Notes: generated by a model not told the origin, from the letters alone. A stretch of DNA of 11,230 nucleotides from FEN-1099 sp964511015 (GCA_964511015.1 CAZEDX010000110.1:1-11230), one strand, 5' to 3'. Positions 1-7,082 are shown, counted from the stretch's first letter. A program made the numbers and translations.

Positions 1-1
1 T

Positions 2-886
2 CTCGACCGGCTGGGCGAGCGCAAGATCGCCGTGGTGGCGGGTTTTCAGGGCATCGACGACGAAGGCAACATCACCACCCTGGGGCGCGGCGGATCCGAC
101 ACCACCGCGGTGGCGCTTGCGGCCGCGCTCAAAGCTGACGTGTGCGAGATCTACACCGACGTCGACGGCGTATACACCACCGATCCCAACGTCTGCCCGC
201 AGGCCCGCAAGCTGGCGCGTATCAGCCACGACGAAATGTTGGAACTGGCCAGTCTCGGCGCCAAGGTGTTGCATATCCGCTCCGTAGCGTTCGCTAAAAA
301 ATTCGCCGTTCCGCTACACGTGCGTTCGTCGTTCAGCGATGTCGAAGGCACGTGGGTTGTCCGTGAGGAGAAGGAAATGGAATCGGCCCCCATTACCGGT
401 GTGACTTACGCCCGCAACGAGATGCGCCTGCGCGTGCTCGGCATTCCCGATACTCCGACCGCGACGCGCGATCTGGTGGTTCCGCTGGCCGAAGCCGGCA
501 TCCACGTCGATGTCATGGTGCGCAACGCCAGCGTCGATGGCTTTTTCGACCTAACTTTTACCGTCCCCAAAGACGAGGCGACTCACGCGCGAGAACTGGT
601 CGAACATGCCGGCGACGAGCTGGGTGTGGTTGGTGTCGAGATCGAAGGGCCGGTGGCTAAGGTGTCGGTGGTTGGTGTGGGCATGCGTACGCACACCCAG
701 GTGCCCGGCGTGGTCTTCCAGACGCTGGCCGCGGAGGATATCCCGATCCAGATGTTCGCCGCGAGCGAAATCAAATTGAGTGTGGTGATCGACGAAGACC
801 ATCTGAGCGCCGCCGTGCGCGCGCTGCATTCGGCTTTCGGTCTGGACCGGGATGCGGCGGGAGTCAAAGGTTGCGAAATCGTTTAG
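2..886 (+). CDS. lysC: Aspartate kinase (aspartokinase), 3' part, 5' end outside window
   Basis: Aspartate kinase phosphorylates L-aspartate to beta-aspartyl phosphate, the first cytoplasmic step toward lysine, threonine, methionine and diaminopimelate. The frame is open from base 2, so the N-terminal part of the kinase domain lies upstream. Numbering from codon 1 at base 2, the kinase motifs TTLGRGGSDTTA (26-37), YTDVDGVYTTDP (51-62) and ELASLGAKVLHIRS (81-94) are all present. Two ACT regulatory domains follow, at about 131-190 and 210-275, the second containing the VSVVGVGM motif. The end of the protein (AVRALHSAFGLD) is the usual C terminus of monofunctional aspartokinases, so the 3' end is intact. 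Feedback control by lysine and/or threonine through the ACT domains is expected for the family. The usual I-S-T-S-E-I segment reads F-A-A-S-E-I here. The stop overlaps the start of the next gene by 16 bases. Family assignment is very secure; the gene symbol follows the monofunctional class. Confidence 0.96.
   Translation, partial: LDRLGERKIAVVAGFQGIDDEGNITTLGRGGSDTTAVALAAALKADVCEIYTDVDGVYTTDPNVCPQARKLARISHDEMLELASLGAKVLHIRSVAFAKKFAVPLHVRSSFSDVEGTWVVREEKEMESAPITGVTYARNEMRLRVLGIPDTPTATRDLVVPLAEAGIHVDVMVRNASVDGFFDLTFTVPKDEATHARELVEHAGDELGVVGVEIEGPVAKVSVVGVGMRTHTQVPGVVFQTLAAEDIPIQMFAASEIKLSVVIDEDHLSAAVRALHSAFGLDRDAAGVKGCEIV
366..379 (+). promoter_or_regulatory. Internal RBS and ATG in lysC, possible beta-subunit start
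   Basis: AGGAG (366-370) lies six bases before an in-frame ATG (377-379) inside lysC. The ATG falls at the junction between the kinase domain and the first ACT domain. Initiation there would give a 169-residue protein ending at 886 that consists only of the two ACT domains. Corynebacterium glutamicum and Bacillus subtilis aspartokinases are known alpha2beta2 enzymes whose beta subunit is made from such an internal start. The new N terminus, MESAPITGV, resembles the corynebacterial beta subunit start as I remember it. Use of this site here is inferred. Confidence 0.6.
859..863 (+). promoter_or_regulatory. Ribosome binding site for the TTG start at 871
   Basis: GGGAG lies inside the 3' end of lysC with a seven-base spacer to TTG at 871. 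It supports the TTG as the true start, because this start gives a complete lipoprotein signal peptide, which a later start would truncate. Confidence 0.6.
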
Positions 887-1953
887 GTCTCATCCTCGCC
901 CTGGCGGCGCTCGGCGCCGTCCTGACGGCCTGTGCGCCGTATCCGGCGGATCTGGTGGCTTACCCGGTCGAACATAAGGCCTTTGCCGAAACCGATGACG
1001 GCTGGCGGTTGGCGGTCTATCACTTTCCCCCGACGGGGTCGGCGCGCGCCGCCGATCCGATCATCATGTGCCACGGCTTCACCAGCACGTCGGTCACCTT
1101 CTACCAGGGCGACGACCGGGGCCTGGCGCCGTATCTGGCGCGCTTGGGCTACGATGTGTGGGCGGTCAATCTCCGTGGCCGGCCGCCCGGAACCTACCCC
1201 GGCGACGGCTCGACCAAGCGCTACGGTTGGACGGTGGACGACTACATCCGCCGTGACGTACCGGCTTTGTTGAATCTAGTCACGGCGCGCACCGGCAAGC
1301 AGCGCGTAACGTGGGTCGGCCACTCGATGGGCGGCATGATCGTCTACGCTTACCTCGGGGTGACCAGCGACCCGCGGATCGCTCGCTTCATCGCCGTTTC
1401 CAGCCCGATCCGCTTCGCCGACATGAGCGACCGCCTTTACAACCTGGCGCGCCGGGGACGCAAATGGTTCAAAAATGACGATGTGATCCACCTGCCGGGG
1501 ATGGTGCGCTGGGCGGGCCCATTCCGCAACAGCCGCCTCGCGGTCGGCTACATCCAACTGGTGGTGAATCGCGACAACCTCACCGACGATCAGTGGCGGC
1601 GCTATCTGGCTAACGGCCTGACCAACGTTTCGGGAGCCGAGGCGCTGCAATTGGCGGACTGGACGTTGCGCGAAGTGATGACCAGTCGGGATGGGCGGAC
1701 GAACTATCGCCGGGAGATGAAGAACCTGCGCGTGCCGATTCTGGCGATTACCGGTAAACTCGATAATCTGGCGCCGCCATTTGCGGTGCAGCCGATGCTG
1801 GATTGGGTCGGCAGCGAAGACAAGACCTTTCACGTGTTCGGCCTGGCCAACGGCTATCGCGCCGACTACGGCCATCTGGACATCATGATCGGACGCCATG
1901 TGAACGAAGATGTGTTTCCTTTTCTCGCGGCATGGCTCGAAGCCCGGCCGTGA
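871..1953 (+). CDS. Lipid-anchored alpha/beta hydrolase
   Basis: This 360-residue protein begins with a short basic segment (MRNR), a hydrophobic stretch and the lipobox LTAC (18-21), so Cys21 should be lipidated and the enzyme should sit on the periplasmic face of a membrane. The mature part is a complete alpha/beta hydrolase. His68-Gly69 forms the oxyanion region, GHSMGG places the nucleophile at Ser152, the acid is probably Asp298 in the ITGKLDN segment, and His335 in DYGH completes the triad. The overall plan recalls lipase- and esterase-like serine hydrolases that act on hydrophobic esters, but the substrate cannot be read from the sequence. Translation starts from TTG with a GGGAG site, overlapping lysC by 16 bases, which suggests translational coupling. 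The SUMF1-domain lipoprotein gene follows 16 bases after the stop. Fold and lipidation are well supported; the biological role is unknown. Confidence 0.88.
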   Translation: MRNRLGLILALAALGAVLTACAPYPADLVAYPVEHKAFAETDDGWRLAVYHFPPTGSARAADPIIMCHGFTSTSVTFYQGDDRGLAPYLARLGYDVWAVNLRGRPPGTYPGDGSTKRYGWTVDDYIRRDVPALLNLVTARTGKQRVTWVGHSMGGMIVYAYLGVTSDPRIARFIAVSSPIRFADMSDRLYNLARRGRKWFKNDDVIHLPGMVRWAGPFRNSRLAVGYIQLVVNRDNLTDDQWRRYLANGLTNVSGAEALQLADWTLREVMTSRDGRTNYRREMKNLRVPILAITGKLDNLAPPFAVQPMLDWVGSEDKTFHVFGLANGYRADYGHLDIMIGRHVNEDVFPFLAAWLEARP

Positions 1954-1969
1954 TCGGAATGGACGAACC

Positions 1970-2875
1970 ATGACCAAGAGCAAATGGTGGGGCTGGTGCT
2001 GGCTGGTGGCGCTGGCGGTGTTGCTGGCAGCGGCCTGCAGTGAAATCGAAAACGAAGAATTCAACAGCGACCGTTATGGCGACGTGGAGGCCAGTCTGTT
2101 GTTGAGCGTTGCCGCCGGCGACTTCACCATGGGTTCGGACTATAGCGACCTGATCGATCTGATCGACGGCACGGTTGACGAAGGCTTCGCTGACGAGCAG
2201 CCCGAACGGTCGGTGTACGTCAGCTCATTTGAAATCGAGCAAACCGAAGTGACCAATGCGCAGTACCGGGCCTGCGTCGGCGCCGGCGCCTGCGTCGACC
2301 CGAAGGAAATCAACATCAACGGTTCGGCCGACTACTACACACGTGCCGACTACGACAACTACCCCATGGTCAATGTGACCTGGCAGATGGCCGCCGACTA
2401 CTGCGCCTGGCGCGGTCGGCGGTTGCCCACCGAAGCCGAATGGGAGAAAGCGGCGCGCGGAGCCGCCGATGATCGGATCTTCCCTTGGGGCTGGCTGGAA
2501 CCGAACTGTGAAATGGCCAACCTATCCGTGCAGGCCGCAGTTGAAAACGAAGAAGGCGACTACGATATCGTCGAAACCTGCCACCAGTTCCCGGTGCTAG
2601 TCAGCTACTATGCAGCTTCGGCCTCGCCGTTTGGCCTGCTCAACGTCACCGGCAATGTCGCCGAGTGGGTGGCCGACTACTACGCCGCAGACTACTACGA
2701 TAGAGACGTCTGGCCCGACAACGCCAACGATCCGACCGGTCCGGAAGAGGGAACTGAGCGGGTGATCCGGGGTGGCGGGTACACCTCCGGGGCGATTTTC
2801 GGACGTGTGTCCTATCGCGATCACCACACGCCCGACTTCTACGATGAGGCGACCGGCTTCCGCTGCGCACGATAG
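1970..2875 (+). CDS. SUMF1/FGE-sulfatase-domain lipoprotein, non-FGE type
   Basis: The ATG at 1970 gives a 301-residue protein with a basic start, a hydrophobic segment (about 10-22) and a likely lipidated Cys23 in LLAAAC. The residue at -3 is Ala, so the lipobox is slightly atypical. From residue 50 on it follows the SUMF1 (FGE-sulfatase) pattern: FTMGS (52-56), an acidic stretch and DEQPERSVYVSSFEIEQTEVTN (75-96), YPMVNVTW (131-138), RLPTEAEWEKAARG (151-164), FPWG (171-174), NVTGNVAEW (225-233), RVIRGGG (264-270) and a GFRCAR end. True aerobic formylglycine-generating enzymes carry two cysteines after RVIRGGSW; this stretch is YTSGAIFGRVSYRDH, with none. It is therefore probably a C-type-lectin-fold binding or scaffold lipoprotein, or an enzyme of another kind, and not a sulfatase activator. 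The start is chosen for its signal peptide and GGA six bases upstream; upstream starts lie inside the hydrolase gene. Confidence 0.88.
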   Translation: MTKSKWWGWCWLVALAVLLAAACSEIENEEFNSDRYGDVEASLLLSVAAGDFTMGSDYSDLIDLIDGTVDEGFADEQPERSVYVSSFEIEQTEVTNAQYRACVGAGACVDPKEININGSADYYTRADYDNYPMVNVTWQMAADYCAWRGRRLPTEAEWEKAARGAADDRIFPWGWLEPNCEMANLSVQAAVENEEGDYDIVETCHQFPVLVSYYAASASPFGLLNVTGNVAEWVADYYAADYYDRDVWPDNANDPTGPEEGTERVIRGGGYTSGAIFGRVSYRDHHTPDFYDEATGFRCAR

Positions 2876-3034
2876 TAAAAACACGGGTGAAAAACGGGCG
2901 TTTGACGGCTTTTCGCCTTCCATGAAATCAAGCACTTACAAATCAAAGAACGGCCGAATGACAGGCGTTGTGCGACAAGACCAGGCAAGTGAAATCAAGA
3001 AGTTACAGAACGGATGTCGCCTCGTAGAGCGACG
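2876..3034. other. Convergent intergenic region, no gene or clear terminator
   Basis: This 159-base stretch separates the stop of the SUMF1-domain gene from the stop of the minus-strand synthetase-like gene. I see no convincing coding sequence and no GC-rich hairpin followed by a T run on either strand. The best hairpin is a 7-bp stem with one wobble pair (3014-3020 with 3029-3035), just past the minus-strand stop, but no T tract follows it. A 10-base direct repeat, TGAAATCAAG, occurs at 2923-2932 and 2990-2999. Confidence 0.5.
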
Positions 3035-4555
3035 TTACAAAGCCTCCTCGCGAATCATTTCCGCCGTAAAATGCAAGGTGAGCAGGAATTCAATCAGCGC
3101 GAAATCGCGTTTGGCCAAGGCAGCGAGGCGCTCGGGACGTGGGATCAGCGCGTCGAGTGCGCTCGATTCACGGAGCATTTCCAGCACGTCGGGGCGGTCC
3201 ACCAACTGGGCAAACGGCGAGTAGCCGACATCTGGCCGGTTGCGCAGCCAGTATAGCGGCCGCGGCCGGCTGCCCATTGGCGGGTTGGCCCCTTGGGGAA
3301 AATCGAGCAAACGCGGACAGTAGTGGCCGATGATCTGGCGGTAGTGCTGGCCCCCGAGGCGATCCAGGCGGCGCAGGCGCGCGACCTGTTGCGTCCAACG
3401 ATAATCGAGAAATGGCGAACGGACCTCGCCGCTGGCTAGATGCAGCGCGCGCCCGTAGCCGTGAAAACGTGGGATGCGCTGCGACATCATCAGGTAGTCC
3501 AGACGGTTCAAAAAACCGCTTACGCCAGCCGAGGCCCGGACTACGTCATCGAGCAGGCTATCAGGCGCGTCGATACATGAAAGGCGCCCGTTGTCGCTGA
3601 GCCAGGCATGGCGCCGCCGGCGAAGATCCATTTTCAGGTGCCAGAAACCACGCGTGAAGTCGGTCAAACCGGCATTTGCGACGAGGCTGAGTATGCCTTT
3701 GTCGAAGTAGTAACCACGGGCAAGGCCGCCATTATTGCCGACATAATCGACCGCTCCCGCCGGCATCGCCAGCGCTTGGCTGTAGATGTAGGTGTGCCAG
3801 TGTGAAGCCTTCTTGGCGCCGGCGGTAAGCCGCGCGATCGCTCTCCCGTGCTGCAGATACTGATCGGGTTGGATTTCAACGATGATATGTTCCAGCCCGA
3901 ACGCCTGGGTGATCGCCCGCGAAACCACCAGATCGGTCGTGTTCGGAAAGCCCATCGTGACGGCCACCGGTTTGACGCCGCAGGCGAGAAACCACGCGAG
4001 AATCGTGCGGCTATCGTAACCCGAACTCAGCGAGACATAGGGCCGTTCGACCGCCATCTCACGTTGCGAAATGTCGAAAGCTTCGAGGGCGTCGGCCGCG
4101 GTCGTTAGCGGGCGACGGTATATCGCGGCAAGAAAACCGTCCTGACGCAGCGAAAATCGGCCGTCTTCGACCGACAAAACCGCCCCTTGGGGCATGGCCT
4201 TCACGTCGGCATGAAGGGTGTCGTCAAAGAGGGTGTGGTCCATAAATGCCAGGGCTTGTAGCGCTCGCCGGCACCACCGCCACGGATGGCCGATCTGCTT
4301 GGCAACCGTGATGACCTGCGCGCCGTGGAACAGGCGCCGATCATCCTCATGCCAGTGGTAAAAATAGGGCACAGCGCCCATGGCCGAGGTGACGATCATC
4401 GTGCGGACCGGCTGCCGGCTCTCGGCAATAGCCACGAAATCGCCGGGTATCCGGCTCGGTTCGTGGCCGTTCCATACCTCTTGGACGATCCGTTCGACCG
4501 GCCACGGCGAATAGCCGAGCAGTCGAACCTGATCGAAAAGCACTGGCCGAGTCAT
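3035..4555 (-). CDS. Asparagine-synthetase-like ATPase lacking the glutaminase cysteine
   Basis: This 506-residue protein has the layout of class-II asparagine synthetases (AsnB type). An N-terminal domain resembling the Ntn-hydrolase glutaminase fold (GDFVAIAES at 38-46, GAVPYFYHW at 60-68, MPQG at 121-124) is followed by an ATP-pyrophosphatase domain. The PP-loop is SLSSGYDSR (175-183), a variant of SGGxDS. GNNGGLARGYYF (273-284) sits where AsnB has SGDGGDE, and EVRSPFLDYRW (377-387) matches the conserved C-terminal motif. The protein begins MTRPVLF and so lacks the essential Cys2 nucleophile for glutamine hydrolysis; no upstream start restores one. It may use ammonia or another amine, or catalyse a different adenylation-dependent ligation. 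Homologues in polysaccharide clusters are thought to amidate sugar acids. AAGGA with a five-base spacer supports the ATG. It is transcribed divergently from the glycosyltransferase operon. Confidence 0.88.
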   Translation of the reverse strand: MTRPVLFDQVRLLGYSPWPVERIVQEVWNGHEPSRIPGDFVAIAESRQPVRTMIVTSAMGAVPYFYHWHEDDRRLFHGAQVITVAKQIGHPWRWCRRALQALAFMDHTLFDDTLHADVKAMPQGAVLSVEDGRFSLRQDGFLAAIYRRPLTTAADALEAFDISQREMAVERPYVSLSSGYDSRTILAWFLACGVKPVAVTMGFPNTTDLVVSRAITQAFGLEHIIVEIQPDQYLQHGRAIARLTAGAKKASHWHTYIYSQALAMPAGAVDYVGNNGGLARGYYFDKGILSLVANAGLTDFTRGFWHLKMDLRRRRHAWLSDNGRLSCIDAPDSLLDDVVRASAGVSGFLNRLDYLMMSQRIPRFHGYGRALHLASGEVRSPFLDYRWTQQVARLRRLDRLGGQHYRQIIGHYCPRLLDFPQGANPPMGSRPRPLYWLRNRPDVGYSPFAQLVDRPDVLEMLRESSALDALIPRPERLAALAKRDFALIEFLLTLHFTAEMIREEAL

Positions 4556-4599
4556 GCGGTTCCTTGTGGTGTGGAAATGGAAGCCTTCCCTGACGGCGC

Positions 4600-4629
4600 A
4601 CTATATAGCCGCCTTGGCACGCGGGTCAA
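4600..4629 (-). promoter_or_regulatory. Sigma70-type promoter for the synthetase-like gene
   Basis: On the minus strand TTGACC (4629-4624) and TATAGT (4605-4600) are separated by 18 bases; an overlapping TATATA (4607-4602) gives a 16-base spacer. Predicted transcription would start near 4593, leaving a leader of about 38 bases before the ATG at 4555. Box matches and position are seen directly; activity is inferred. Confidence 0.62.
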
Positions 4630-4654
4630 CGTGAAGACGCGGCGATTCGTTGAC
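4625..4654. repeat. Inverted repeat GTCAACG-N16-CGTTGAC between divergent promoters
   Basis: GTCAACG (4625-4631) and CGTTGAC (4648-4654) are perfect 7-bp inverted arms separated by 16 bases. Each arm contains most of one promoter's -35 box. The symmetry may simply reflect two similar -35 elements facing outward, or it may be an operator for a dimeric regulator that controls both transcription units together. Confidence 0.55.
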
Positions 4655-4679
4655 GCCGCCGGAGGGGCAAGGGTATAGT
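4650..4679 (+). promoter_or_regulatory. Sigma70-type promoter for the glycosyltransferase operon
   Basis: TTGACG (4650-4655) and TATAGT (4674-4679) are 18 bases apart, each differing from consensus at one position. A start near 4686 would give a leader of about 72 bases before the first glycosyltransferase. It is the only good promoter I noticed ahead of this operon in the window. Confidence 0.65.
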
Positions 4680-4758
4680 CTCGCGCGAAAACCGGTGCGC
4701 TTGGGCGCCGGCCGCCGAACTTGTCTGACCATGTGGCGGCGCGCGAGTGGGAGAAGGC

Positions 4759-5916
4759 ATGGGCAAATTCGCCGGCTACGAACTGCCGCGGAACATCATC
4801 ATTTTTTCCACGGATGATTGGGACCGGCCGGTCTGGACGAACAAGCAACAAATCGCCTATCGCCTTTCCGACGATTTCCATATTCTGTTTGTCGAATCCT
4901 TGGCCACCATCGGCCGGCGCAAAAGAAAGATCGGTGTCGGCACGGTCCGCGAAGGGGCCGGCGGGGTGACGGTCTACCGGCCGCCGTCCACGTTGCCGTT
5001 CGGGCAGAAGATTTGGGCGATCAACAAGATCAGCATCTCGTTCATTGCCCATGACCTTAGACCGGTGTTGGCGGCCAAGGGTTTTAACGACCCGCTCGTC
5101 TGGTGCTACGCCCCGCACAGTCAGCCATTTCTTTCCCGCATTCCGCATGTCCTCTCGTGCTACGACTGCGTGGACGAATTCAGCGCGTTTCCCGGTGCTT
5201 GGGTCAGAGCAACGCAGCGCATGGAACGCCGCCTGCTGACTAGCGTCGATGCCGTGTTCACGACGGCCCGCAGTCTCTACGAAAGTAAATCGCCGTTCAA
5301 CAAAAACACTCATTTCGTATCGAACGCCGCCGATTTCGACCTGTTCCATCAGGCGGCCACCGTGGAGCCAACGCCGCAAGTTCGGCAGTTGAAGCGGCCG
5401 GTGGTTGGTTTTGTGGGCAGCGTCAATCACAAGATCGACACGGAACTGATGCTTGGGGTGAGCCGGTTGCGACCGGATTGGAGCTTTGTTTTCGTCGGCC
5501 CCGACCACGAGCTGTTTTCCCGCCATCTGACCGGTCACGCCAATCTGCATCATTGGGGGCGTAAAAACGCCGCCGAACTGCCGGCGATCATGGCCGGCTT
5601 CGACGTCTGCATGATTCCGTACTTGATCAACGACTACACGCACGGCGTGCTGCCGTTGAAGTTTTATGAATACCTAGCAACCGGCAAGCCGGTGGTCATC
5701 ACGCCGATGAGCGAGCTACAGAGTTTCCAGCCGCTGATTGATGTGGCCGCCACGCCGGCGGATTTCGTGGCTGCTATCGAGCGGCGCCTGGCCTCGGATC
5801 CGCATCGCCAGGAGCGCATCGAGTTGGCCCGCCAGAACAGTTGGGACCGCCGCATCGGCACCATCCTGTCCGTGCTTGAGAAAACCTACCGCGCCAAGCG
5901 CGAGGGGGGACAGTGA
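4759..5916 (+). CDS. Glycosyltransferase, TuaH-like (GT-B fold), operon gene 1
   Basis: This 385-residue protein resembles TuaH-type glycosyltransferases of teichuronic acid and surface polysaccharide clusters, which transfer a sugar from a nucleotide donor to a lipid-linked glycan at the inner face of the membrane. It opens with IIIFSTDDWDRPVWTNKQQ (13-31), continues with CYDCVDEF (134-141) and VVGFVGSVNHKID (215-227), and carries the C-terminal donor-site segment LPLKFYEYLATGKPVV (298-313). The first Glu of the usual GT4 EX7E motif is Gly296, whereas Glu304 is kept. No signal peptide or membrane segment is seen. ATG 4759 is chosen over GTG 4747 because GGAG at 4750-4753 lies five bases before it. 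It is a clear paralogue of the third gene of the operon. Its stop overlaps the next start in GTGA. Donor and acceptor sugars are unknown. Confidence 0.88.
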   Translation: MGKFAGYELPRNIIIFSTDDWDRPVWTNKQQIAYRLSDDFHILFVESLATIGRRKRKIGVGTVREGAGGVTVYRPPSTLPFGQKIWAINKISISFIAHDLRPVLAAKGFNDPLVWCYAPHSQPFLSRIPHVLSCYDCVDEFSAFPGAWVRATQRMERRLLTSVDAVFTTARSLYESKSPFNKNTHFVSNAADFDLFHQAATVEPTPQVRQLKRPVVGFVGSVNHKIDTELMLGVSRLRPDWSFVFVGPDHELFSRHLTGHANLHHWGRKNAAELPAIMAGFDVCMIPYLINDYTHGVLPLKFYEYLATGKPVVITPMSELQSFQPLIDVAATPADFVAAIERRLASDPHRQERIELARQNSWDRRIGTILSVLEKTYRAKREGGQ

Positions 5917-7082
5917 AGGTCGTCGTTTTTACCCGCGATTTCCCGCCCGACCGCGGCGGCGTGCAGACCTGGATGGAGCGCGTCGCTTCGTTCTATGGCG
6001 CCGACGCGTCCGTGCTGGCTCGCCGCACCCCCGGCGATCGTGAGTACGACCAAGATCGCCCTTATCGCGTGCGTCGCATGCCGCGTTTCGATTGGACGCA
6101 TCCCAATCGCTATGTGAACTTGTTGCTGCGCGGGCTCGGTCTGCTGCTGCGATTTGTCGTAGGCGGCATTCTGGTGGCCGAGGCGATCCGTGAGCAGAAA
6201 AGCGACGTCGTCCACTGCGCGTACGTTTTTCCCAATGGCCTGCCGATGATGGTGGTGCGCATTCTCACTGGCTGCCCGTACGTCGTGTATACCTACGGCA
6301 CCGAAGTGCTGCGCGTCATGGACCGCGGCGGACTACCGTTGCTGGCCCTGCGAGCCGTATTGCGGCTGGCGGTGCGCGTGGTGACCACCAGCGAGTTCAT
6401 GCGCAGCGAATTGGCGCGCCTGGTGCCGGCGGACAAGGTGATCGTGCCGCCGCTTGGCGCCGATTCGGGCGCATTGAATCCAAATGCGGCGCCGGTATCC
6501 GAACTGGGCGGTGTCACGTTGACCGACCGCCGGGTGCTGGTGACGGTCGGCCGCATCGAAATGCGCAAGGGACACGACCTGATCGCGCGCGCGTTGCCCG
6601 CCATCCGTGCGGTGCAGCCGGGCGTGCTGTGGGTGGTGGTCGGCGACGGACCAGACCGCGCCCGTATCGAAGCGTTGGTGCGCGACGAAAAAATCACCGG
6701 AAACGTGCTCTTCACCGGCCGCGTGTCCGACGCCGAGCTGTCGCAAATCCTCGCGCGGGCCGAGGTCTTGGTGATGCCGAGCCGGCGCATCGGCCCCGAT
6801 GTGGAAGGCTTCGGCATCGTCTATCTCGAAGCCGCGCTATTCGGCGTGCCGTCGGTCGGCGGACGCAGCGGCGGCGTACCCGACGCGGTGCTCGATGGAG
6901 AAACCGGTTTGCTCTGCGACTCGGAAGACCCGGCCGATCTCGCGCGACAGGTGCTTCGCCTGCTGGGCGACCCGGAGCTGACTCGACGGTTGGGAGAGCA
7001 GGCCAAGCAACGCGCCCGGAAACGGACGTGGCGCGAGTGTGGCGCGGCGGTCGACCGCGCGGTGGAACCGTTGATTGAATAG
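5913..7082 (+). CDS. Glycosyltransferase family 4 (PimB-like), operon gene 2
   Basis: This 389-residue protein is a complete GT4 retaining glycosyltransferase with a GT-B fold. The N-terminal acceptor domain has FTRDFPPDRGGVQTW (6-20), where the glycine-rich turn normally contacts the donor phosphates. The donor domain has VTVGRIEMRKGHD (210-222), VVVGDGPDRAR (241-251) and EGFGIVYLE, an EX7E motif formed by Glu298 and Glu306, then SGGVPDAVLDGETGLL (319-334). This pattern fits enzymes that use GDP-mannose or UDP-hexose donors, such as PimB and other mannosyl or glucosyl transferases. The hydrophobic run at about 71-90 (LLRGLGLLLRFVVGGILVAE) may aid peripheral membrane contact. Translation starts at GTG, overlapping the previous stop (GTGA), with the purine-rich GAGGGGGGA (5902-5910) just upstream. 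It is not a close paralogue of its neighbours. Confidence 0.9.
   Translation: MKVVVFTRDFPPDRGGVQTWMERVASFYGADASVLARRTPGDREYDQDRPYRVRRMPRFDWTHPNRYVNLLLRGLGLLLRFVVGGILVAEAIREQKSDVVHCAYVFPNGLPMMVVRILTGCPYVVYTYGTEVLRVMDRGGLPLLALRAVLRLAVRVVTTSEFMRSELARLVPADKVIVPPLGADSGALNPNAAPVSELGGVTLTDRRVLVTVGRIEMRKGHDLIARALPAIRAVQPGVLWVVVGDGPDRARIEALVRDEKITGNVLFTGRVSDAELSQILARAEVLVMPSRRIGPDVEGFGIVYLEAALFGVPSVGGRSGGVPDAVLDGETGLLCDSEDPADLARQVLRLLGDPELTRRLGEQAKQRARKRTWRECGAAVDRAVEPLIE

Noticed and set aside
1276..2064. Minus-strand open frame (262 codons) opposite the hydrolase
   Set aside because: Its sequence is rich in His, Arg and Gln as expected for an antisense reading of a real gene, and it spans the junction of two confident plus-strand genes.
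2923..2999. Direct repeat TGAAATCAAG (two copies, 67 bases apart) as an att site or small repeat array
   Set aside because: Only two 10-base copies, AT-rich, with no integrase, transposase or further copies nearby; may be chance.
3014..3035. Hairpin after the minus-strand stop as a rho-independent terminator
   Set aside because: The stem is only 7 bp with a wobble pair, the loop is 8 bases, and no T tract follows on the minus strand.
2772..3224. Plus-strand open frame across the convergent region
   Set aside because: It overlaps the ends of two confident genes in other frames and its lysine/serine-rich product has no recognisable motif; no ribosome site supports it.
4552..5643. Long minus-strand open frame (363 codons) opposite the first glycosyltransferase
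   Set aside because: It lies antisense to a gene with clear family motifs, has no recognisable domain and crosses the divergent promoter region; typical of GC-rich shadow frames.
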